Assembly: GCA_021413975.1 (NCBI GenBank)
Contig: JAIOPJ010000029.1
Span: forward strand, 1 to 64,000
DNA: 64,000 bases
Origin: Gemmatimonadota bacterium
GTDB lineage: Bacteria; Gemmatimonadota; Gemmatimonadetes; Gemmatimonadales; Gemmatimonadaceae
Direction: 5' to 3'
Below, piece by piece: positions 53,045 through 60,856 of this stretch. The notes beneath the pieces were generated by a model. It was not told the origin of the DNA, did not search any database, and worked only from the letters and a program-made list of their open reading frames with translations. Made by a program: the position numbers and the translations under genes. Position 1 is the first letter of the stretch. Every line of letters begins with the position of its first letter.

Positions 53045-53065
53045 CCCCCTCATCCGCTGCCGCCA

Positions 53066-53542
53066 ATGTCGATCTACGAGATCCCCGTCAGCACGCTCGA
53101 CGGCACGCCGACCACGCTCGAGAGGTACCGCGGGCAGCTGCTGCTCATCGTGAACGTCGCGAGCAAGTGCGGCCTCACGCCGCAGTACACGGGTCTCGAG
53201 GCGATGCACGAACACCTCGCGCCGCGCGGCTTCTCGGTGCTCGGATTCCCGTGCAACCAGTTCGGCGAGCAGGAGCCGGGGAGCGAGAAGGAGATCGAGA
53301 CGTTCTGCTCCATGACCTATGGCGTGACCTTCCCGATGTTCGCCAAGGTCGACGTGAACGGCCCCGGGGCGCATCCGCTCTGGGAGCACCTGAAGTCGGA
53401 ACGCCCCGGGCTCCTGGGCACCGAGGCGATCAAATGGAACTTCACGAAGTTCCTCGTGGCGCGTGACGGCGCCGTGCTCAAACGGTTCTCCCCCACCGAC
53501 GAGCCCGCCGCGATCGAGAAGGAGATCGCCCCGTTGCTCTAG
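53066..53542 (+). CDS. Glutathione peroxidase-family thiol peroxidase
   Basis: A 158-residue peroxidase. The peroxidatic residue is Cys35 (NVASKCGLT), followed by GFPCNQFGEQEPG and IKWNFTKFLV, which supply the Gln, Trp and Asn of the active site. Cys81 (FCSMTYGVTFP) is the expected resolving cysteine, so it is a cysteine rather than selenocysteine enzyme and probably uses thioredoxin. It detoxifies hydrogen peroxide and lipid hydroperoxides. Starts 21 bases after the SGNH gene. Confidence 0.95.
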   Translation: MSIYEIPVSTLDGTPTTLERYRGQLLLIVNVASKCGLTPQYTGLEAMHEHLAPRGFSVLGFPCNQFGEQEPGSEKEIETFCSMTYGVTFPMFAKVDVNGPGAHPLWEHLKSERPGLLGTEAIKWNFTKFLVARDGAVLKRFSPTDEPAAIEKEIAPLL

Positions 53543-53590
53543 GGGGTCCGATCGGGCGTCCGCCGCACCGCACGGACGACCGCCTGGCGC

Positions 53591-54172
53591 TCAGCGCGCG
53601 TAGATCGCCTTCTGCACCATGTCGCGGATCCGCAGTTCGAGCTCGCTCTTCGACGAGCAGCGCACCTCGGCCGAGCTCGAGGTGATCGGGTTCTTGGCGG
53701 TGCCGCTGATGGCGGTCGAGATGACGGATCCGCCGTTGGGATTGGGGATCACCGAGGTCACGATCGAGAGATTCAGCGAGTAGGTCTCGGCGTTCTCCAT
53801 CGTCCCGGACGAACCGCATTCCAGGTACCGCTGCGCCGGGACGCGGCCGATCACGCGCCGGGTCTTCCAGCCCGTGTTGCCGATCGTCTTCGTGCGGGGG
53901 TCATTCACGGAGACGGGGATGAGGAGCTCGGCGTAGACACCCGGCAGCACCGCCCAGGCCTCGTCGGGAGTCCCGGTCACGAAGAGCTTCACGTCGAGAT
54001 CGATGTTCATGGTGTTCATCTGCAGCGTCGCCCCGGTGCCGGTGACGACCCGCGTGGTGTTCACCGTCGGTGTGGGTGCATTGCTGGTGGTGGGCGCGCT
54101 CGTGCCCGCGGGGGCCGTGCTCGCGCAGCCGGCGACGGCGACGGTGAGGGCGAGGAGGGAGAGGGTGCGCAT
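53591..54172 (-). CDS. Lipoprotein of unknown function
   Basis: A 193-residue lipoprotein (signal TLSLLALTVAVAGCAST, Cys near 16). After a Thr/Pro/Ser-rich linker (about 17-45) comes a compact domain with NIDLDVKLFVTGTPDEAWAVL, GWKTRRVIGRVP and a conserved-looking RYLECG, and a second Cys in VRCSSKS. A related layout is common among exported Gemmatimonadota proteins as I recall. Convergent with the peroxidase gene, divergent from the TlpA-like gene. Function unknown. Confidence 0.75.
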   Translation of the reverse strand: MRTLSLLALTVAVAGCASTAPAGTSAPTTSNAPTPTVNTTRVVTGTGATLQMNTMNIDLDVKLFVTGTPDEAWAVLPGVYAELLIPVSVNDPRTKTIGNTGWKTRRVIGRVPAQRYLECGSSGTMENAETYSLNLSIVTSVIPNPNGGSVISTAISGTAKNPITSSSAEVRCSSKSELELRIRDMVQKAIYAR

Positions 54173-54283
54173 CGGGTTCTCGCGGTAGGGGAGTTGGAGC
54201 GGAGGTGCGGTGAGGCGTGGCCGACAGGAGCGACGCCCGATCCCGAGACGATAACTCCGCCGCCCCGACGCGGACAGGCCACT

Positions 54284-54289
54284 TAGCTT
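54284..54289 (+). promoter_or_regulatory. -10 box (TAGCTT), predicted leaderless start
   Basis: TAGCTT is followed after seven bases by ATG 54297 and no Shine-Dalgarno is present. No clear -35. Confidence 0.4.
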
Positions 54290-54296
54290 GTTCAAT

Positions 54297-54887
54297 ATGA
54301 CGGAGCCGGAAGTTCCCGCCGGGCCCGCGAAGCCCCGCCGACGTCGGACCGTGCGCGAGTGGCTCCGGCATCAGTGGCATTGGAGCAACCTGATCATCGT
54401 CGCGGCACTGCTCTATGCGGGGCCGACGCTCCTCCCGCATGTCGGCGCGCTGTTCGGCGTCCGCTCGGGACCACAGGTCGCACCGCGCTTCGCGTACCCG
54501 AGTCTCACCGGCGAGCTGCTGAGCTCCGATTCACTGCGCGGCAAGGTGGTGCTGGTGAACTTCTGGGCAACCTGGTGCGCGCCCTGCCGCGCCGAGATGC
54601 CGTTGCTCGAGGCGATGTACCAGAGGCACAGGGCCGACGGGTTCGTGATCGTGGGATTGGCGGTCGATCAGGCCCCGACCGCCGAGGTGGCGGCCTTCGT
54701 GCGGGACCGCGGGGTCTCGTACCCGATCGCGCACGTGGGGCGCGAGGCGGAGTCGCTGTTCGGTGGCGTGCGGGGGTATCCGACGTCGTTCCTCATCGGG
54801 CGCGACGGTGTGGTGCGGCACCGCGTGCTGGGGCCGATCGGGGCGGTGTCGCTGGAGCCGGCGGTCCGTCGGGCCCTCTCGCCGTGA
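54297..54887 (+). CDS. Membrane-anchored TlpA/ResA-like thioredoxin
   Basis: A 196-residue protein with a basic N-terminus, one membrane anchor (about 29-51, NLIIVAALLYAGPTLLPHVGAL) and a periplasmic thioredoxin domain. The redox motif is FWATWCAPCRAEMP (CAPC near 95-98) and the cis-proline is in GYPTSFLIGRDG. It would act on periplasmic disulfides, for example in cytochrome c maturation. ATG 54297 is preferred over TTG 54288 because a -10 box predicts transcription starting there. Confidence 0.9.
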   Translation: MTEPEVPAGPAKPRRRRTVREWLRHQWHWSNLIIVAALLYAGPTLLPHVGALFGVRSGPQVAPRFAYPSLTGELLSSDSLRGKVVLVNFWATWCAPCRAEMPLLEAMYQRHRADGFVIVGLAVDQAPTAEVAAFVRDRGVSYPIAHVGREAESLFGGVRGYPTSFLIGRDGVVRHRVLGPIGAVSLEPAVRRALSP

Positions 54888-55019
54888 CTCGAGTGCGCGC
54901 TGCAACGTTCAAGATCACCGCCGATGCGGCAGCTCCGCGACTCCGCCCGCTTCCAGCCACCGAGCGCGGGAAGTAGTTCTCAGTCATCTCCCCTCTCCCC
55001 TCTCTCCTCCGCAGTCCAC

Positions 55020-55490
55020 ATGTCGACCTACCACGCGAACATCAGCTGGGCCCGCGGCGCCGACGCCTTCCTGCATCAGAAGTACTCGCGCGGCCATCGC
55101 TGGACCTTCGACGAAGGCGCGAGCATCGCCGCCTCGGCGTCGCCGCACGCGGTGCGCGCCCCGTGGCATGTCGCGGCCGCCGTCGATCCCGAGGAGGCGC
55201 TCGTCGCGGCCCTCTCGAGTTGCCACATGCTCTTCTTCCTCTCCTTCGCCTCGAGCGCCGGATTCACCGTGGAGTCGTACGAGGACGCGGCCGAGGGCGA
55301 GATGGCCAAGAACGCCGAGGGGCGGGAAGCCATGGTGCGCTTCACGCTCCGGCCGGTGGTGACGTTCAAGGAGCGGGCGCCCATCGCGGCGGAGTTCGAT
55401 GCGATGCACCACCGCGCGCACGAGCAGTGCTACGTGGCCAACTCGCTCAAGGGTGACGTGACGGTCGAGCCGACGGCGCGCGTGGGATGA
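55020..55490 (+). CDS. OsmC/Ohr-family peroxidase-like protein
   Basis: A 156-residue OsmC-family protein. The two redox cysteines are Cys68 (LSSCHMLFFL) and Cys137 (EQCYVAN), as in OsmC/Ohr enzymes that reduce organic hydroperoxides with a lipoyl or dithiol cofactor. The start region SWARGADAFLHQKYSRGHRWTFDEG is typical. ATG 55020 follows a CTCCCCTCTC-rich stretch and has no clear Shine-Dalgarno. It overlaps the exporter gene by ATGA. Confidence 0.9.
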   Translation: MSTYHANISWARGADAFLHQKYSRGHRWTFDEGASIAASASPHAVRAPWHVAAAVDPEEALVAALSSCHMLFFLSFASSAGFTVESYEDAAEGEMAKNAEGREAMVRFTLRPVVTFKERAPIAAEFDAMHHRAHEQCYVANSLKGDVTVEPTARVG

Positions 55491-56761
55491 CGGAGGAACG
55501 AAGGGCTGCGGGCGCGACGCGCAGCGACGCCGACATCGACGCCCGGGTCCGCTTCCTGACGGAACTCGCGCGCCGGCTCCATCTCGCGGGTGTCTCCTCG
55601 CAGCGACTCGAGGGGGCCGTGCGCGCGACCGCGCGCGCGCTGCACGTGAACGCGGAGGTCTGGTCCACGCCCACCGGCCTGTTGCTCTCGCTCTCCGACT
55701 CGGACGTGCTGCACGGCACGCAGCAGACGCGCGTGCTGCGGCTCGAACCGGGGACGGTCGACCTGAGCGCGCTCGTGCAGCTCGACCGGATCGCCGAGGA
55801 CGTGCTCTCGGGACGGCTGAGCGTGCAGGCCGCGTGGGACACCATGCGCGCGCTCGACCGCCCGGTGACCACGGGACAACGCGTCCGACTGGTGGGCGCG
55901 TTCGGCCTCGCGTCGGCGGCCGTCGCCGGGCTGCTCGGCACCGGCTGGCTCGACATCGCCGTGGCTCTCGCGATCGGGCTGATCATCGGGTGGATCGTGC
56001 TCATGAGCATGACGCGCCCGCACCTCGCCGCCGCGAGCGAGGCGGTCGCGGCGCTCGTCGCGACCACGCTGGCGACGGCCTTCGCGCATTTCGTGGCACC
56101 GCTCTCGCTGCAGACGGTGATCGTCGCCTCGCTGATCGTCCTCATGCCCGGGCTCACGCTCACGACGGCGGTGACCGAACTCGCCACGCAGCAGTTGGTG
56201 ACGGGCACCACGCGATTCGCCGGGGCGCTCACGGTGCTCCTCAAGCTCACCTTCGGCAGCGTGGCGGCGACGCAGGTGCTCACGGCGATCGGCTGGACGG
56301 TGCCGGCGGCGGTACCGGTCGCGCTGCCGCGGATCGTCGAGGTCGTCGCGGCGGTGGCGGCGGCGGGCTCGTTCGCGATCCTGTTCAATGCCGCGCGACG
56401 CGACGTGCCGCTCGTCATGGCGTCGGCGATCCTGGGCTACGTGCTCACGCGCGCGGCGGGCGACTGGCTCGGGTTCGCGGACGGGACCTTCGCCGGCGGC
56501 GTCTTCTTCGCGTCGCTCATCGTGGCGGCACTCTCGAACCTGTACGGGAGGTTCGCCGGGCGGCCGGGAGCGCTGGTGCGGTTGCCGGGGATCATGCTGC
56601 TCGTCCCCGGGAGCGTGGGGTTCCGGGCGCTGGGGTTCGTGATGGAGAAGGACTATGCGGTGGGGTTCGATACGCTCGTGGCGGTGCTGAGTGCGCTGCT
56701 CGCGTTGACTGCCGGACTGTTGTTCGGGGCTCTGCTCGTGCCACCAAGGAGGCATCTGTGA
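55487..56761 (+). CDS. ThrE-type threonine/serine exporter family protein
   Basis: A 424-residue membrane protein of the ThrE family with both halves fused. The N-terminal cytoplasmic part (1-125: FLTELARRLHLAGVSSQRLEG) is followed by about ten membrane segments in two sets (about 130-260 and 275-420). Characteristic segments are LMPGLTLTTAVTELATQQLVTGTTRFAGA and RLPGIMLLVPGSVGFRALG. ThrE exports threonine and serine using the proton gradient. ATGA overlap with the OsmC gene. Confidence 0.92.
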   Translation: MTEERRAAGATRSDADIDARVRFLTELARRLHLAGVSSQRLEGAVRATARALHVNAEVWSTPTGLLLSLSDSDVLHGTQQTRVLRLEPGTVDLSALVQLDRIAEDVLSGRLSVQAAWDTMRALDRPVTTGQRVRLVGAFGLASAAVAGLLGTGWLDIAVALAIGLIIGWIVLMSMTRPHLAAASEAVAALVATTLATAFAHFVAPLSLQTVIVASLIVLMPGLTLTTAVTELATQQLVTGTTRFAGALTVLLKLTFGSVAATQVLTAIGWTVPAAVPVALPRIVEVVAAVAAAGSFAILFNAARRDVPLVMASAILGYVLTRAAGDWLGFADGTFAGGVFFASLIVAALSNLYGRFAGRPGALVRLPGIMLLVPGSVGFRALGFVMEKDYAVGFDTLVAVLSALLALTAGLLFGALLVPPRRHL

Positions 56762-56784
56762 TCTCTACTGCAAACGCCACTGCT

Positions 56785-56821
56785 TTCACCACAGGGGCAC
56801 CGAGGACACAGGGAACTGCGG
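56785..56821 (+). repeat. Dispersed repeat, degenerate half-copy C
   Basis: The left arm of the repeat seen at 38540 recurs with three mismatches in 35 bases; the right arm is missing or decayed. The G-run at its end (56819-56824) lies where the ribosome-binding site of the next gene (TTG 56832) should be. Confidence 0.65.
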
Positions 56822-56831
56822 GGGGTGGCAC

Positions 56832-59060
56832 TTGAACTTCATTTGGGATGCGGTCTTTCTCTCCCTGGCGCTCGCGGCGCCGGCGCTCGCGACCGCCGCG
56901 GGTGCGCAGGTGCCGCTGCGCACCGTGCCGCTCACGGCGGGGATGACGATCACGTCGTCGGTGCGGATCAGGCCGGGGACGTATCGGTTGCCGGCGGATG
57001 CCTCGCTCGACTCGGCGCTGGTGACGGTGCGCGGTGAGGGGATCACGGTCGACATGCGCGGGGTGCGGCTCGAGGGGACCGCGCTCGATGCGCTTCCGGA
57101 CGAAGGGCAGGGTGTCGCGGTGCGCGTCGACGGGGGGCGCGACGTACGCATCATGGGCGCGACGATCCGCGGATACCGGATCGCCCTGCTCGCGCGCGGC
57201 ACGCGCGGGCTCACGCTCTCGGAGAACGATCTCTCGCACAACTGGAAGCCGCGGCTCTTCTCGCTCGTGGGGCACGAGAGTCTCGTCGACTGGCTCTCGT
57301 ACCACCAGAACGAGAAGCGCGAGTGGATGCGGTTCGGCGCGGCGATCTACCTCGAGGACGTGACCGGCGGCGAGATCCGCGGCAACCGCGCCGAGCAGGG
57401 GATGAACGCGCTCCTCATGACGCGGACCGACAGCGTGACGGTGCTCGACAACGTGTTCGCGTTCAACTCCGGGCTCGGGATCGGGATGTACCGGTCGAGC
57501 TGGAACGTCATCGCGCGGAATCGCGTGGACTACGACGTGCGTGGCTATTCGCACGGCTGGTACCGCCGCGGACAGGACTCGGCCGGACTGCTCATGTTCG
57601 AGCAGAGCAGCCACAATATCGTCGCCTGGAACTCGGTCACCCACGGCGGCGACGGGCTCTTCCTGTGGGCGGGGCAGAGCACCATGGACACCGGTGCGGG
57701 AGGTGCCAACGACAACCTCTATTTCGCCAACGACTTCTCGTTCGCGCCGACCAACGGGATCGAGGCGACGTTCAGCCGCAACCGCTTCGTGGCGAACGTC
57801 GTCGAGGGGAACGACCATGGCGTCTGGGGCGGCTACAGCTACGAGAGCGAGATCACCGGGAACTGCTTCGCGCGCAACCGCGTGGCGATCGCGATCGAGC
57901 ATGGCCAGGACAACGCGATCGCGCGGAACGCGTTCGCGGGCGACACCACCGCGATCTATCTCTGGGCCAACCCGATCGAGCCGTCGGACTGGGTCTATCC
58001 CAGGAAGCGCGACACGCGCAGTCGTGACTATCGCATCACCGGCAACACCTTCCGCGATCACCTCACCACCTGGCGCGTGAGCGAGACGGCGCCGCTCGAC
58101 ACGTCCGGGAACGCGGTGGACTCGCTGAAAGCACTCGACGCGCGGATCGCGCCCGGATCGCGCGAACGGCGCGCGACGCGCTGCGACCCGCGCACGCTGC
58201 TCGGCGTCGAGTACGATCGGTTCGCCGAGAAGGTCGGCAGCTATCTCCCCGGCGGCGCGCACGCGATCCCCGCCGCGCCATGGCCCCGCCGCGAACGCTC
58301 GGCGATCGTCGTCGACGAGTGGGGCCCGTTCGACTGGCGGTCGCCCAAGCTCTGGCCGATGGACACGCTGCGCGACGCCGTGCGGTTGCGTACGCTCGGG
58401 CCCGCCGGTCGCTGGCGCGTGGTCGCCATGGACGGCGTGCGTGGCCTCTCCGCGCGCAGCGGGACGATCGGCGACACGCTCATCGTACGACCGCATGCCG
58501 ACCGCGAGCACGACTGGGCGGTCACGCTCGAGTACGTGGGTGCGGCGACCGTCTCGCCGAACGGCGTGCGCGCGGAGGCCGGTGCGCCGGTGCGCTTCGC
58601 GTTCGAGCGTCGCGAGCCACGCCTCGAGTGGGACGTGCGTTACTTCACGTGGAGCGACACGCTCATGGATCCCGACCGCGCACCGGGGAACCTCGATGCG
58701 ATCGTCGCCGGCACGCCGACCATGACGCGACGCGAGGCGCGACTCGACTACCAGTGGTACCGCGCGCGATTCGGGTTGCCGCAGGAACGATGGGCGCTCG
58801 ACGCCCGTGCGACCGTCGACGTGCCGGCCGGCGTGCATTCGTTGCGCGTCATCAGCGACGACGCGGCGCGCGTCTGGGTCGACGGCCAACTCGCCATGCA
58901 GCGCGCGCAGCCGGGTGGGTCGGAGGTGATGTACGCGGCGATCACGCCGGGCCGACATGCCGTGCGCGTGGCGTTCTACCAGCTCACGGGGTGGACCGAG
59001 CTCCGCGTGGAAGTCGTGCGTGGCGGTTCGCGATCGGTGGGTTCGGCCGGGCCGCACTGA
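56832..59060 (+). CDS. Exported right-handed beta-helix protein with PA14-like end
   Basis: A 742-residue exported protein. Start TTG 56832, with a G-run about eight bases upstream; signal peptide ends TAAGAQ near 25. Residues about 60-420 form parallel beta-helix repeats of the NosD/PbH1 type (VRIMGATIRGYRIALLARG, LTLSENDLSHNW, VTVLDNVFAFNSGLGIGMY, SEITGNCFARNRVAIAIEH). A linker with conserved tryptophans follows, and the last 100 residues resemble a PA14-like carbohydrate-binding domain (VPAGVHSLRVISDDAARVWVDGQ). Such proteins often bind or process polysaccharide at the surface. No catalytic site is assigned. Confidence 0.88.
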   Translation: MNFIWDAVFLSLALAAPALATAAGAQVPLRTVPLTAGMTITSSVRIRPGTYRLPADASLDSALVTVRGEGITVDMRGVRLEGTALDALPDEGQGVAVRVDGGRDVRIMGATIRGYRIALLARGTRGLTLSENDLSHNWKPRLFSLVGHESLVDWLSYHQNEKREWMRFGAAIYLEDVTGGEIRGNRAEQGMNALLMTRTDSVTVLDNVFAFNSGLGIGMYRSSWNVIARNRVDYDVRGYSHGWYRRGQDSAGLLMFEQSSHNIVAWNSVTHGGDGLFLWAGQSTMDTGAGGANDNLYFANDFSFAPTNGIEATFSRNRFVANVVEGNDHGVWGGYSYESEITGNCFARNRVAIAIEHGQDNAIARNAFAGDTTAIYLWANPIEPSDWVYPRKRDTRSRDYRITGNTFRDHLTTWRVSETAPLDTSGNAVDSLKALDARIAPGSRERRATRCDPRTLLGVEYDRFAEKVGSYLPGGAHAIPAAPWPRRERSAIVVDEWGPFDWRSPKLWPMDTLRDAVRLRTLGPAGRWRVVAMDGVRGLSARSGTIGDTLIVRPHADREHDWAVTLEYVGAATVSPNGVRAEAGAPVRFAFERREPRLEWDVRYFTWSDTLMDPDRAPGNLDAIVAGTPTMTRREARLDYQWYRARFGLPQERWALDARATVDVPAGVHSLRVISDDAARVWVDGQLAMQRAQPGGSEVMYAAITPGRHAVRVAFYQLTGWTELRVEVVRGGSRSVGSAGPH

Positions 59061-59130
59061 CGCCCCTGCACCCACCCCCGCCCGGCCGGGTATCATTCTC
59101 CCTCGACCACCCCAGCCTCCGATCCGCCCA

Positions 59131-59589
59131 ATGCGCCGCCGCCTCGCACTCCTCCCGCTGCTCCTCCTCGCCGTCGCCGCCTGCGCCGACAGCTCGCCGT
59201 TCGTGCCCAACATCGAGACCACGAGCTTCGCGCCGTCGCTCAACGTGAACCTCGCCGCCTCGACCAAGACGGCCTCGGGACTCTACTACCGCGACATCAC
59301 CGTCGGTGCCGGCGCACTGGTGCCTGCGGCCTCCGGCGCGTCGGTGACCACCACCTATGCCGGCTACCTTCGCAACGGCACCCAGTTCGACGCGGGGAAC
59401 CTGCCTGCCTTCACCACCGGCACCGGCGCCGTGATCGATGGCTACGACGAAGGCGTGCGAGGCATGCGTGTGGGCGGCCAACGGCAGCTCATCATCCCTC
59501 CGGCGCTCGGCTACGGCAGCAGCGGATCCGGAAGCATCCCGGGCAACTCGATCCTCGTCTTCGTCATCACGCTCACGGCCACGAACTGA
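59131..59589 (+). CDS. FKBP-type peptidyl-prolyl isomerase lipoprotein
   Basis: A 152-residue lipoprotein (signal RLALLPLLLLAVAACAD, Cys near 18). The FKBP domain occupies about 50-150: ASVTTTYAGYLRNGTQFDAG, VIDGYDEGVRGMRVGGQRQLIIPPALGYG and SILVFVITL. It catalyses proline isomerisation during folding of exported proteins. ATG 59131; a TATCAT -10 box lies about 35 bases upstream and there is no strong Shine-Dalgarno. Confidence 0.93.
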   Translation: MRRRLALLPLLLLAVAACADSSPFVPNIETTSFAPSLNVNLAASTKTASGLYYRDITVGAGALVPAASGASVTTTYAGYLRNGTQFDAGNLPAFTTGTGAVIDGYDEGVRGMRVGGQRQLIIPPALGYGSSGSGSIPGNSILVFVITLTATN

Positions 59590-59709
59590 GCAGATGCCGG
59601 TCGCCGGGAAGGCCGGACACGGGCCGAACGACGACCGAATCTGAGGCGATTTCGAGCGGAAGTGCCCGGTTCGGGGTAGATTGTGGATAACCCCGAGGAG
59701 AGCACCCCG

Positions 59710-60762
59710 ATGGACACGCCGAACGACACCAAGGGACCGGTCCGCCGGTTCGAAGCCAGTGAATGGCGCAAGATCGTCGCGCGTTACACCGGCGCCGACG
59801 CGTTCCGCTCGCTCCGGCAGGTCGCCGTGACGCTCGGGCTGCTCGTCGGCGGGCTGGTGCTCGGCTACTGGCTCATGGGGACCGCTCCCTGGGCCGCGGC
59901 CCTGCTGATCATCCCGCTCGGCGGGCTCCTGATCCGCACCTTCATCATCATGCACGACTGCTCGCACGGCAGCTTCCTGCCCTGGCCCAAGGTGAACGAC
60001 ACCGTCGGCTTCATCACCGGCGTGCTCACCTTCACGCCCTTCGCGCAGTGGCGTCGCGAGCATGCCATGCACCATGCCTCCGCCGGCGATCTCGACCACC
60101 GCGGCGTGGGCGACATCTCCACGCTCACGATCGCCGAGTACGAGGCGCTGTCGCGCTGGGACCGGCTCAAGTACCGCGTCTACCGTCATCCGTTCGTGCT
60201 CTTCGGGATCGGTCCGCTGCACATGATGATCCTCCAGCGGTTCCGGCTCAACGGCCCGGCCACGGGCGGCAAGCAGCAGTGGAACATCTGGATGACGAAC
60301 GCGGCGCTCGTCTGCGGCCTGGCGATCGCGGTGATCACGGTGGGGTGGAAGCCGGTCTTCCTGCTCTATCTCCCCGCCTACTACCTCGCGGCGGCCGGCG
60401 GCATCTGGCTCTTCTACGTGCAGCACCAGTTCGAAGAGGCCTACTGGGAGCGCGGGCAGCAGTGGGACTACGCCACGGCCGCGATCACCGGCAGCTCGCA
60501 CCTCCGGCTCCCGGCGATACTGAATTGGTTCACCGGCCACATCGGCCTGCACCATGTGCACCACCTGGGCCCCCGCATCCCGAACTACCGGCTCAAGCGG
60601 GCGCATGAGGAGAATCCGATCTTCGCCGAGGCCCCGGAGCTCACGCTCCGCACCGCCTGGCGGACGCTCCGGCTCACCCTGTGGGACGAGGCGAACAAGC
60701 GGATGATCGGCTTCCGCGAGCACCGTCAGATGCAGCGGCTCGCGGCGCACCGCGCGGTCTGA
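59710..60762 (+). CDS. Membrane fatty acid desaturase
   Basis: A 350-residue membrane di-iron desaturase. The histidine boxes are HDCSHGS (near 84), HAMHH (near 120) and HHVHH (near 284), with four or so membrane segments between. It inserts a double bond into acyl chains of membrane lipids, using oxygen and an electron donor. ATG 59710 is chosen because GAGGAGAG precedes it; the in-frame GTG 59683 lacks a site. A TAGATT -10 box lies about 30 bases before the ATG. It may help adjust membrane fluidity. Confidence 0.93.
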   Translation: MDTPNDTKGPVRRFEASEWRKIVARYTGADAFRSLRQVAVTLGLLVGGLVLGYWLMGTAPWAAALLIIPLGGLLIRTFIIMHDCSHGSFLPWPKVNDTVGFITGVLTFTPFAQWRREHAMHHASAGDLDHRGVGDISTLTIAEYEALSRWDRLKYRVYRHPFVLFGIGPLHMMILQRFRLNGPATGGKQQWNIWMTNAALVCGLAIAVITVGWKPVFLLYLPAYYLAAAGGIWLFYVQHQFEEAYWERGQQWDYATAAITGSSHLRLPAILNWFTGHIGLHHVHHLGPRIPNYRLKRAHEENPIFAEAPELTLRTAWRTLRLTLWDEANKRMIGFREHRQMQRLAAHRAV

Positions 60763-60780
60763 TCGGTCGTTGGGAATGCA

Positions 60781-60810
60781 CGGGGCGGACGCCGAGAGGC
60801 GTCCGCCCCG
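60781..60810 (+). terminator. Terminator after the desaturase gene
   Basis: A perfect 13-bp stem (60781-60793 with 60798-60810) around GAGA, 19 bases after the stop codon, followed by TCTGC. Confidence 0.75.
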
Positions 60811-60844
60811 TCTGCATGAACGGATTCAGGGCCCCGGGCGGGTG

Positions 60845-60850
60845 TATCTT
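60845..60850 (+). promoter_or_regulatory. -10 box (TATCTT), predicted leaderless start
   Basis: TATCTT is followed after six bases by ATG 60857. The AAAGG touching the ATG is too close to act as a Shine-Dalgarno. Confidence 0.45.
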
Positions 60851-60856
60851 TAAAGG

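Noticed and set aside
56592-59267. An 891-residue minus-strand open frame opposite the beta-helix gene
   Set aside because: Composition is typical of antisense GC-rich frames; no start signals and no domain pattern.
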